Source of the DNA: Chersky-840 sp050011815
Lineage (GTDB): Bacteria; Actinomycetota; Acidimicrobiia; Acidimicrobiales; UBA8190
Assembly: GCA_050011815.1 (NCBI GenBank)
Contig: JBEKIJ010000003.1
Coordinates: forward strand, 124,001 to 188,000
Reading direction: 5' to 3'
Length of the DNA: 64,000 bases
Shown: positions 52,050 through 60,739 of the stretch, piece by piece
How the letters are laid out: every line of letters begins with the position of its first letter
Numbering within the stretch: the stretch's first letter is position 1
Translations under genes and position numbers: made by a program
The notes under the pieces: model-generated
What the model was told of the DNA's origin: nothing
Database searches by the model: none
Seen by the model: only the letters and a program-made list of their open reading frames with translations

Positions 52050-52086
52050 ATTCGATGACGATTACGAGTGTGCTCGGGGTTCTCAT
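52048..52086 (-). CDS. Leader peptide MRTPSTLVIVIE, branched-chain attenuator
   Basis: A 12-codon frame with Leu-Val-Ile-Val-Ile in a row (CTC GTA ATC GTC ATC) ends in TAG inside the following hairpin. A promoter-like TTGACG (52119-52124, minus strand) with GAGACT 17 bases downstream would start the RNA just before it, so the leader may be nearly leaderless. The five consecutive branched-chain codons would stall ribosomes when these amino acids are scarce. Confidence 0.75.
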   Translation of the reverse strand: MRTPSTLVIVIE

Positions 52087-52217
52087 TGCGATGCCAGTCT
52101 CCCGCGCCCGGCCGCGCCCGTCAACCACAGGGGGGAGACCCGGACCAGGTCGCGGCGTCGACGGGGCACCCCCGGGGCCACCGGAGCGGCCCGACCGAGC
52201 CGATACCCTTGGGGGGC

Positions 52218-52696
52218 GTGAGCGACGACGAGTCCACCCATCTGACCCAGGCGACCTACGACCGCCTGCAGGCCGAGCTCGAGGACCTGACGACCCGGGG
52301 TCGGGTCGAGATCGCCCGTGCCATCGAGGCCGCCCGGGCCCTCGGTGACCTCTCCGAAAACGGCGACTACCACGCGGCCAAGGACACCCAGGGGAAGATG
52401 GAATCCCGGGTCCGCCGACTCCAGCACACCCTGGGCCACGCCGTCATCGTCGACGACGAGGCGGTCGGCAGCTCCGAGACGGTGGCCACCGGGTCGACCG
52501 TGGCCATCCGGTACGAGGGGGACGACGAGATCGAGCGGTTCCTGGTGGGCTCGATCGAGGAACGCCACGACGAGCTCAACGTCGTCTCGCCGGGGTCACC
52601 CCTGGGCCAGGCCCTCCTGGGCAAGAGCTCGGGTGACGTGGTCGAGTACGAGGCCCCGGGCGGCACCCTCCGGGTCGAGATCGTCCAGGTGGGCAG

Positions 52697-52700
<4 letters not shown>
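52218..52700 (+). CDS. greA: Transcription elongation factor GreA, 160 aa
   Basis: Stimulates RNA cleavage by paused RNA polymerase. The N-terminal coiled coil contains the acidic tip ALGDLSENGDYHAAKD (near 45-60), and the C-terminal globular domain has VSPGSPLGQALLGKSSGD. The GTG at 52218 follows a G-rich stretch. Divergent from the leuB leader and overlapping leuC by TTGA, so greA and leuC are co-translated, an unusual pairing. Confidence 0.92.
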
Positions 52701-54109
<1,409 letters not shown>

Positions 54110-54134
54110 CCGGGGACCTGAAGGGGGAGAGGCC

Positions 54135-54731
54135 GTGAAGCCCGTCACCGTCGTCACCGGCCGGGCCGTACCCCTCGACCGCTCCGACGTCGACACCGAC
54201 CAGATCATCCCCTCGGACTGGCTCAAGCGCGTCGAACGCACCGGGTTCGGGGCCGGCCTCTTCTCGGAATGGCGCGACGACCGGAACTTCGTCCTCAACC
54301 AACCCCAGTACGCGGGGGCCACCGTCCTCGTGGCCGGCCCCAACTTCGGCACGGGCTCCTCTCGGGAGCACGCCGTCTGGGCCCTCCTCGACTACGGGTT
54401 CGAGGCGGTCGTCTCGCCCCGGTTCGCCGACATCTTCCGGAACAACTGCACGAAGCAGGGACTGCTCCCGGTGGAGGTCGAACCCGACCTGGGACGCGCC
54501 CTGCTCGACGCGGTCGTCGCCGATCCCTCGGTGGAGCTGACCATCGACGTGGCCCGCGGCACCGTCGAGGCACCCGCTGTGGGGCTGACCGGAACCTTTC
54601 CTCTCGACGAGTTCACGCGCGAGCGCCTCCTCAACGGGTGGGACGACATCGGGCTGACCCTTCGCCACGGAGACGACATCTCGGTCTACGAGCGCCACCG
54701 CTCGCCCTGGCTGCCCTCCCTTACCGGCTGA
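54135..54731 (+). CDS. leuD: 3-isopropylmalate dehydratase small subunit, 198 aa
   Basis: Swivelling subunit partner of LeuC. Signatures: DTDQIIPSDWLKRVERTGFG (20-39), GPNFGTGSSREHAVWAL, and RFADIFRNNCTKQGLLPV. GTG start with GGGGGAGAGG upstream. The same LeuCD pair can also act on citramalate made by CimA. Confidence 0.93.
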   Translation: MKPVTVVTGRAVPLDRSDVDTDQIIPSDWLKRVERTGFGAGLFSEWRDDRNFVLNQPQYAGATVLVAGPNFGTGSSREHAVWALLDYGFEAVVSPRFADIFRNNCTKQGLLPVEVEPDLGRALLDAVVADPSVELTIDVARGTVEAPAVGLTGTFPLDEFTRERLLNGWDDIGLTLRHGDDISVYERHRSPWLPSLTG

Positions 54732-54852
54732 CCCGGGCGCTGGTGGTCCGCCTCGTCGGACCTCGGGCTTCTCGGCCTATGGTCACATACCGTCAGGGCC
54801 GGGGGCACCCCTGACAGGCTGCCCCGAGACCGATCGAATCCGAGGAGGCATC

Positions 54853-55260
54853 ATGCTGAAGGACTTCAAGGCATTCATCTTGCGGGGGAACGTCATCGAC
54901 CTGGCCGTCGCCGTGGTCATCGGCGCCGCCTTCGGCGCGGTGGTGACGTCGTTCGTGAAGAACCTGCTGACACCGCTGATCTCGATCCCGGGCAAGGCCG
55001 ACTTCTCGAGCCTCTCCTTCAGGGTGAACGGGAGCACGTTCTTCTACGGCGATTTCCTCAACGCCTTGATCGCCTTCGTCTTCATTGCCGCCGCCGTGTT
55101 CTTCTTCGTGATCAAGCCGATCAACGCGCTGGCAGCGCGCCGCAAGAGGGGCCAGGAAGCCGAGCCGGGAACGAGGGACTGCCCCGAGTGCCTGAGCGAG
55201 ATCCCCGAGCTGGCCCGCCGGTGCGCCTTCTGCACGGCGGAGGTCCAGCCTGCGGCCTGA
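54853..55260 (+). CDS. mscL: Large-conductance mechanosensitive channel with C-terminal zinc ribbon, 135 aa
   Basis: An osmotic-shock channel in the cytoplasmic membrane. The start MLKDFKAFILRGNVIDLAVA and helix VVIGAAFGAVVTSFVKNLLTP are MscL signatures; the second helix is at about 72-92. Instead of only the usual C-terminal helix, it ends in a zinc-ribbon-like module with CPEC and CAFC (near 111-128). The ATG at 54853 has GAGGAGG upstream. The zinc ribbon would face the cytoplasm; its role is unknown. Confidence 0.9.
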   Translation: MLKDFKAFILRGNVIDLAVAVVIGAAFGAVVTSFVKNLLTPLISIPGKADFSSLSFRVNGSTFFYGDFLNALIAFVFIAAAVFFFVIKPINALAARRKRGQEAEPGTRDCPECLSEIPELARRCAFCTAEVQPAA

Positions 55261-55356
55261 CGCCGGCTCCCCACTCCCCGGCTCGCTCTTCCCTCTTCCC
55301 CTCTTCCCGTCGTCGGCTCTTCCCGTCGTCGGCTCTGGCGCTCTTCTCCCTCGCTG

Positions 55357-56997
55357 TCAGGGCCCGATCTCGAGGTCGCGCTGGTCGTTGCGGGCCCGGA
55401 TCCGCACCAGGCGGTTGACCGCCGCCAGGTAGGCACGGGCCGACGCCTCCACCACATCGGTGGAGACCCCACGGCCCGAGACCTTGAGGCCGCCGTCCTC
55501 GAGTTGGACGACGACGTCTCCGAGGGCGTCGACGCCGCCGGTCACCGACGAGACGTTGAACCCGATGAGCCGCGACTCGACCTTGGTGGCGGCCCGGATG
55601 GCGGTGCAGGCGGCGTCGATCATGCCGTTCCCTTCGGCCGCGGCCTCCACCTTGTCCCCTGATCGGCTGACTACGACACGGGCCCGGGGCATACCCACCG
55701 TGCCCCCCGCCACCTCGAGGGCCTCGAGATGGAAGCCCTCCACCAGGTCCTGGCCGAGCTCCTCGGCCACGATCGCCTCGAGGTCGGCCTCGGTGATCTC
55801 GACCTTCCGGTCGGCGAGCTCCTTGAACCGGGTGAAGGCCTGGTTCAGCCCGTCGCCTTGGACATGGATGCCCATCTTCTCGAGGGTGTTGGCGAAGGCG
55901 TGGCGTCCCGAATGCTTGCCCATGACGATCTGACGACCCACCTGTCCGACGCTGGCGGCGTCGATGATCTCGTAGGTGGAACGATCGGCTAGCACCCCGT
56001 GCTGATGGATGCCCGACTCATGGGCAAAGGCGTTGCGGCCCACCACGGCTTTGTTGTACTGCACCGGATACCCCGTCAGGCGGGCCACGAGGCGCGAGGC
56101 GCGGGCCAGCTCCTCGGTCCGGACGGTGGTCGTGACGCCGGGGAACTGATCGGAACGGATCCGCAACGCCATGACCACTTCCTCGAGCGCCGCGTTCCCG
56201 GCCCGCTCACCGAGGCCGTTGACGCACACCTCGACCTGGCGCGCCCCCGCCTGCACCCCGGCGAGGGTGTTCGCCGTGGCCAGCCCGAGGTCGTTGTGGC
56301 AGTGGGTGGACAGCACGTAGTCACCCGGGATCTCTTTCCGGATGTGCTGGATGAGGGCCCCGAAGTCCCACGGGATGCCGTACCCGACGGTGTCGGGGAT
56401 GTTCAACGTGGTGGCACCGGCTTCGACCGAGGCCCTGAGCACCTCCAACATGAAGTCGAGAGGCGTCCGGGTGGCGTCCTGGGGGCTGAACTCGACATCG
56501 TCGGTGTGCTCTCTCGCCCGAGCAACACCTCCCCGTGTCTCGGCCAGCACCTGCGCCTCGTTCATCTTGAGCATGTGCTCCATGTGCTGGGGGCTCGTGG
56601 AGATGAACACGTGGATCCGGGCACGCGCCGCGTCGCGTACCGCTTCCCAGCAGCGGTCGACATCGGAGAGCTGGGTACGCGACAGACCGCAGATGGCCGG
56701 GGCCCCCGGGGCGTTGCCGACCGACCGGGCGATGGTCTGCACCGCTTCGAAGTCCCCCTGGCTCGCCACGGGGAATCCGGCCTCGATGTAGTCGACGCCG
56801 GCCCTGGCCAGTTGCTCTGCGATCTCCAGCTTCTCGGCGACGTCGAGCGAGATCCCCGGCGACTGCTCCCCGTCACGCAGCGTCGTATCGAAGACGACGA
56901 GGTGTCCGCCGTCAACGTCCCCTCCGGGAACCAGCCCCGACGCGGGCTGGGTGGCCTGCTCTGTGGCTCGCTTGGCGGCGTTGGGCTTCTCGCTCAT
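55357..56997 (-). CDS. leuA: 2-isopropylmalate synthase, 546 aa
   Basis: First step of leucine synthesis, from acetyl-CoA and 2-oxoisovalerate. The barrel has FDTTLRDGEQSPGISLDV (36-53) and the metal ligands HCHNDLGLATANTL; the C-terminal 130 residues form the LeuA regulatory domain for leucine feedback (GNGMIDAACTAIRAATKVES). It is of the LeuA-bacterial type. A leader peptide rich in Leu, a hairpin and a terminator lie 150-270 bases upstream, and a 15-bp repeat array just before the ATG. It stands alone, apart from leuB and leuCD. Confidence 0.93.
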   Translation of the reverse strand: MSEKPNAAKRATEQATQPASGLVPGGDVDGGHLVVFDTTLRDGEQSPGISLDVAEKLEIAEQLARAGVDYIEAGFPVASQGDFEAVQTIARSVGNAPGAPAICGLSRTQLSDVDRCWEAVRDAARARIHVFISTSPQHMEHMLKMNEAQVLAETRGGVARAREHTDDVEFSPQDATRTPLDFMLEVLRASVEAGATTLNIPDTVGYGIPWDFGALIQHIRKEIPGDYVLSTHCHNDLGLATANTLAGVQAGARQVEVCVNGLGERAGNAALEEVVMALRIRSDQFPGVTTTVRTEELARASRLVARLTGYPVQYNKAVVGRNAFAHESGIHQHGVLADRSTYEIIDAASVGQVGRQIVMGKHSGRHAFANTLEKMGIHVQGDGLNQAFTRFKELADRKVEITEADLEAIVAEELGQDLVEGFHLEALEVAGGTVGMPRARVVVSRSGDKVEAAAEGNGMIDAACTAIRAATKVESRLIGFNVSSVTGGVDALGDVVVQLEDGGLKVSGRGVSTDVVEASARAYLAAVNRLVRIRARNDQRDLEIGP

Positions 56998-57009
56998 CGA
57001 ATGTCCTCG

Positions 57010-57072
57010 CTCTCGGACTCTGTGTTCTGTGTGGCTCGGTGCTGTGTGGCTCGGTGCTGTGTGGCTCGGTGC
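57010..57072. repeat. 15-bp tandem repeat between leuA attenuator and start codon
   Basis: TGTGTGGCTCGGTGC is repeated three to four times, ending 13 bases before the leuA start. It forms part of the untranslated leader if attenuation is relieved. Confidence 0.9.
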
Positions 57073-57145
57073 TGTGTGGTTGTGGGGCTGTTCTTCTGTG
57101 CTGCCTGTTCGTGGAGCTTCCTCTCATCCCGGCGGCTCCGGGGCC

Positions 57146-57179
57146 AAGAAGAAACCCCCTGGCCATTTGGCACAGGGGG
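57146..57179 (-). terminator. Attenuator terminator upstream of leuA
   Basis: On the minus strand CCCCCTG / CAGGGGG with an inner GCC/GGC and one bulge is followed by TTTCTTCTT. It lies between the leader peptide and leuA. Confidence 0.75.
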
Positions 57180-57186
57180 CGGGATC

Positions 57187-57210
57187 GGCGAGCGCGATGG
57201 GGCGCTCGCC
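57187..57210 (-). promoter_or_regulatory. Hairpin between leuA leader peptide and terminator
   Basis: A perfect 9-bp stem (GGCGAGCGC / GCGCTCGCC) with a six-base loop begins directly after the leader stop codon, in the position of the first attenuator hairpin. Confidence 0.65.
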
Positions 57211-57211
57211 G

Positions 57212-57265
57212 TCAGGTAAGAAGCAGGGCCGTGATGAAAGGGTGCTCGCGCATCTCGGGTTCCAT
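57212..57265 (-). CDS. Leader peptide MEPEMREHPFITALLLT, leucine attenuator
   Basis: A 17-codon frame ending ALLLT then TGA has three Leu codons in a row (CTG CTT CTT). A second ATG at 57253 could start it as MREHPFITALLLT; a promoter-like TTGACC (57288-57293) and AACCAT (57264-57269) with 18-base spacing would place the RNA start near that ATG. Stalling at the Leu codons when leucine is scarce would favour reading into leuA. Confidence 0.75.
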   Translation of the reverse strand: MEPEMREHPFITALLLT

Positions 57266-57339
57266 GGTTGCAAAACCAAGCGCCCAGGTCAAGGACACCC
57301 GGACACGAGCTCCGGCCGGGACGATCTACGCTCGAGGGC

Positions 57340-57552
57340 ATGAGAGCTGTGATTCGAGGGCTGGGCTGGTCGATCGTCGTGGCGGCGTTGGCGGCGGCCG
57401 GTGCCGCGGTGAGATCGGCCGCGCTCAGGAAGCGGAGCGCCCAGCCCGGCACAACGAGCCCCCGGCACGGCAGCTTCGACGCGTGGCCCACCGTGCCACC
57501 CGCCCCGGGTCGACTGGTGGCGAACGGCTCGCAGGTTCACACCGGCACCTGA
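57340..57552 (+). CDS. Small membrane protein, 70 aa
   Basis: Starts MRAVIRGLGWSIVVAALAAA, one membrane helix, then a basic segment and the motif SFDAWPTVPPAPGR, which resembles a tail seen in other small actinobacterial membrane proteins (DxWPxVPxxP). Function unknown. Divergent from the leuA leader. Confidence 0.55.
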   Translation: MRAVIRGLGWSIVVAALAAAGAAVRSAALRKRSAQPGTTSPRHGSFDAWPTVPPAPGRLVANGSQVHTGT

Positions 57553-57701
57553 TCCCCCCCGAACCGGGGCAATGACCGGGCGGCGCGCCAAGGGGGCCTC
57601 CCGGGAACTCGAACGACGGGCGCGTCGTCAAACATGCGCCGGACAAAGGAGCGCCGGCGTGGCGATCCCGAAGCTCCGGGTCATCGTTCGAGGAGGCCCC
57701 C

Positions 57702-58757
57702 GTGTTCAAAGCACCGAGAAAACTCGTCGTGGCTGTCGTTGCCCTGGTCGTTCTGGTGGGCGCCGGCACAGTCGGTCGCAGCCTCCTGACCCGGTCCACG
57801 GGTCCGTCCACCACTTCGAGGACGAATTCGACCACGAATCCGACAGCGAATTCGACGACGAATTCGAGCACCGGCTCGAGTGCGGAGGGACGCGCCACGT
57901 CGGGGGTCGCCGAGACCCACACCGCCGGGGAGGCGGCCCCGGTCCCGGCAGAAGCAGCCGCGTCCCCGGGACTGCCTCAGGGACTCTCGGGGACTGCCAG
58001 TAGCTCAGGGGGTGCTTCGACCGCCAGCGCGCTTCCTCGCCTGCCGATGGTCGCCATCGCACCGCAGATCGTGCGGACGGCCACCATCGACCTGCGGGTG
58101 GGCAAGAACGCGCTGAGCTCCTCGTTGACCGACATCGCGACCTTGGCCGCCACCGACGGCGGATATGTCGAGAGCTCGTCGATGGCGGGGGGAACGGCCC
58201 GGACCTCCCCGTTGTCGGGCAGCATCGTGATCCGGGTTCTGGACTCGGACTTCAGCGACGCCATGGCCGCCCTGTCGGGGTACGGCAAGGTGACCGATCA
58301 GATGATCCATGGCCAGGACGTCACGAATCAGGTCTCGAGCAACGCCGCCACGATCGAGATACTCCAGGACGAGGTGAACCTGCTGCAGGGGAAGCTCGCC
58401 CAGGCCACAGACATCACCACGTTCCTCCAGATCCAGGATCAGTTGTTCCCCGTCGAGCAGCAGCTCCAGCAACTGGAGAATCAGCAGACGGTGCTCGAGA
58501 ACTCAGCCGCCCTGGCCACCATCACCACCAACCTGTCGGCACCCGGGGCGCCCCTCGTGTCCGCACCTCCGCCTCGACCCACCGCCAATTCGGCGACGAC
58601 GGCGTGGCGTTACCTCCGGCACAACTCGCTGGCCGTCCTGGACGGACTCGTCGTGGGCGGGGGGTGGGCTCTCCCGGGCTTGGCCCTCTTGGCCGTGATC
58701 GGGTTGGTGGGCACACGAATCGCCCGCCGACGCCGGCGGGCGATCAACCCCGCCTGA
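57702..58757 (+). CDS. DUF4349-domain membrane protein, 351 aa
   Basis: A GTG start with GAGG upstream gives a first helix (about 9-25) and a Ser/Thr/Asn linker, then the DUF4349 domain: RTATIDLRVGKNALSSSLTD (about 125-144), GGYVESSS, VIRVLDSDFSDAMAALS, and a coiled coil (LQDEVNLLQGKL to LQQLENQQ). A second helix and RRRRR end the chain. So the middle is extracellular, held by two helices. Function unknown. Confidence 0.85.
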   Translation: MFKAPRKLVVAVVALVVLVGAGTVGRSLLTRSTGPSTTSRTNSTTNPTANSTTNSSTGSSAEGRATSGVAETHTAGEAAPVPAEAAASPGLPQGLSGTASSSGGASTASALPRLPMVAIAPQIVRTATIDLRVGKNALSSSLTDIATLAATDGGYVESSSMAGGTARTSPLSGSIVIRVLDSDFSDAMAALSGYGKVTDQMIHGQDVTNQVSSNAATIEILQDEVNLLQGKLAQATDITTFLQIQDQLFPVEQQLQQLENQQTVLENSAALATITTNLSAPGAPLVSAPPPRPTANSATTAWRYLRHNSLAVLDGLVVGGGWALPGLALLAVIGLVGTRIARRRRRAINPA

Positions 58758-58796
58758 GGCCGGGTCGCCTCCGGGCGGGCACGTCGGACAGAGATG

Positions 58797-59756
58797 TCAG
58801 AGCGAGGTCGTGGCGAGAGCCTTGCAGCCGTCACGGGCGACCACCACCGCCGACTGCACGGTGCCGGTCAGGGGCTCGAACACATAGACCAGCGCCGGGA
58901 CCCCCTCGAATGTCGCCGTGGCGAGAAGCTCCACGGTCCCTCTGGATTCGGCCGGGCCCACGGCGAGTTTTGCCGAGGCCAGGCACTGCTCGAACCGGCT
59001 CGTCGTGGCCGGGCCGGCTCCCAACGTGTTCAACTCCGAGCTCCCCGACCCCGAGGGGGTCGGGGTGGCCGGCGAAGGGACCGGAGCGGTGGGCGACGAT
59101 GCCGGAGCTGTAGGTGAAGGGGCCGGAGCGGGAGACGCGGCGCCGGGAATGGCTCCGGTCGCCGCCTGACCTGTCGGCGCGGCAGCGGAGGCGGCCGGGA
59201 GCAGACCGTCGACCCGGGAGCGCAGCGCGCCGATCGAGTCGAGCGTGCCCAGGTCCGAGATCGCCGAGGTGACGTGTTGCGGGAGCGGGGCTTTCCCACT
59301 CACCGGCGACGGCGGGCTGACAGCGGCGCGCGCCGGGCCCGAAGCCTCTGATCCACCCGAGGTGCCGTGGCCCGAAAGCGCCACGGGGATCCCGATCGCC
59401 AGGGCCAGCACCAGAACCGCCGCCGCTGCTCCCACGAGGACAGCCGGGCGCCGGCGCGGGATCGGGATCGGGGCCGGTGCGTCGTGGACCTGGTCGGGTG
59501 CGTCGGCCCCGGCGCCATCCCCCGCCGCCCGCAGGACCGACGCGATCGAGGCGGCCCGCACCTCGGGGGCGAGGGGGGCCACGGGCGTCCGGACGACGTC
59601 ACGCACGGTCTCGAGGGCGGCCAGACGTTGGCGACAGGGGGCACACGTGGTGAGGTGGTCGGCCGGCGAGGGCGCACCTCTCTCGTCGAGGTCGCTCGTG
59701 GAGACCCCGTCGAGATGTGACGACAACTGCTCGTCGGTCAGGTGCCGGTCGGTCAT
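58797..59756 (-). CDS. Anti-sigma factor, zinc-containing type, 319 aa
   Basis: A short cytoplasmic zinc anti-sigma domain (DHLTTCAPCRQRL near 39-51, the HxxxCxxC motif) is followed by one membrane helix (about 110-130) and an external Ala/Pro-rich domain. Its ATG overlaps the sigma-factor stop (ATGA). It is expected to hold the sigma factor until an outside signal. The ending (ATTSL) forms an exported domain of unknown fold. Confidence 0.85.
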   Translation of the reverse strand: MTDRHLTDEQLSSHLDGVSTSDLDERGAPSPADHLTTCAPCRQRLAALETVRDVVRTPVAPLAPEVRAASIASVLRAAGDGAGADAPDQVHDAPAPIPIPRRRPAVLVGAAAAVLVLALAIGIPVALSGHGTSGGSEASGPARAAVSPPSPVSGKAPLPQHVTSAISDLGTLDSIGALRSRVDGLLPAASAAAPTGQAATGAIPGAASPAPAPSPTAPASSPTAPVPSPATPTPSGSGSSELNTLGAGPATTSRFEQCLASAKLAVGPAESRGTVELLATATFEGVPALVYVFEPLTGTVQSAVVVARDGCKALATTSL

Positions 59757-60619
59757 TGGGTGTGCTCTTCCTCGTGCGCTTGCGGGGCGACTCCGCCTGT
59801 TCGACCGCGCTCTTTCGTTTTGACGACCCGGGACCCCAGGTGGTTCCCGGTTTCGGGCCCTGCATCTTCCTCGGAGGCGGCGCCTCGCTCGGGCTCCTCG
59901 TTTCGCCACGTCTCGGCCAGCGCGGAGCGGGCCCGGGCAATACGCGAGCGGACGGTCCCTACCGGAACACCCAGGATGTCGGCGATCTCGTCGTAAGGGA
60001 GATCGCAGACGTCGCGCAGCACCACCGCGGTGCGAAACTCGACGGGCAGCACAGCAAGCGCGGCGTCGATGTCCACGCGAGCCGCCGCCACGTCAGCGGG
60101 GTCGGCAACCCCCGGGGCACGGTCGACGTCTCTGAGGCCTTTGACCCCCCGGACCGATGGACCATCGCCACCAGCCGCCGCATCACCAGCCGCCGCATCA
60201 CCAGCCGCTCCCGACGACACCTCATCGGGTCGGGTGGGGAGAACGAAGAGACCCGGCGCGCCGAAGGAGATCTCGTCGGCGACGTCGGCGACATCCGCGG
60301 CCAGGCCCGTCATGGGACGGCGACGGCGGCGGCGGATCTCGTCGATGCAGACGTTGGTGGCGATGCGGTAGATCCAGGTGCCGAAGGAGCTACGCCCGTC
60401 GAACCGGCTCAGGGCGCGGATGGCGGCGAGGAGGGCGTCCTGGGTGGCGTCGAGGGCATCGGCGTCATTGCCGAGCATGCGGCGGCACAGCGCGTGGACG
60501 CGGTCGTAGTGCGCGGTGACCAGGGCCTCGAGAGCGTTGCGGTCTCCCCCCCGAGCCGCTGCGAGAACCCCCTCCCCGTCGCCGTCCCGGACAGAGTCGA
60601 GGTGGTTGTCGATGCACAA
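59753..60619 (-). CDS. ECF-type RNA polymerase sigma factor, 288 aa
   Basis: Sigma-2 (ALVTAHYDRVHALCRRMLGN and TWIYRIATNVCIDEIRRRRRR) and sigma-4 (VVLRDVCDLPYDEIADILG, then TVRSRIARAR) are clear. Between them is a 65-70-residue Gly/Ala/Asp linker, partly a 15-bp tandem repeat, far longer than normal. A tail of about 45 residues follows sigma-4. The start is a TTG at 60619; the upstream sequence has a CGTTAG that could be an ECF -10 element. It is coupled to its anti-sigma factor. Confidence 0.87.
   Translation of the reverse strand: MCIDNHLDSVRDGDGEGVLAAARGGDRNALEALVTAHYDRVHALCRRMLGNDADALDATQDALLAAIRALSRFDGRSSFGTWIYRIATNVCIDEIRRRRRRPMTGLAADVADVADEISFGAPGLFVLPTRPDEVSSGAAGDAAAGDAAAGGDGPSVRGVKGLRDVDRAPGVADPADVAAARVDIDAALAVLPVEFRTAVVLRDVCDLPYDEIADILGVPVGTVRSRIARARSALAETWRNEEPERGAASEEDAGPETGNHLGSRVVKTKERGRTGGVAPQAHEEEHTQ
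60166..60207. repeat. 15-bp tandem repeat in the sigma-factor linker
   Basis: AGCCGCCGCATCACC occurs nearly three times in frame, coding the Gly-Asp-Ala-Ala-Ala linker. Confidence 0.8.
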
Positions 60620-60681
60620 AGGCTAACGCACCGACCTCAGGAAACTCCGCTGAATCCCCGATCCGGCCTCATGCGCTGATT

Positions 60682-60739
60682 CCCCGATCGAGCCCTCAGA
60701 CCCAGGTGATCCCCGATCGAGCCCTCAGACGCAGGTGAT
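60682..60739. repeat. 29-bp tandem duplication at the end of serA
   Basis: Two adjacent 29-bp copies beginning CCCCGATCGAGCCC differ at one base. The right copy holds the last serA codons and the stop; the left copy is a duplicate just beyond it. Confidence 0.9.
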
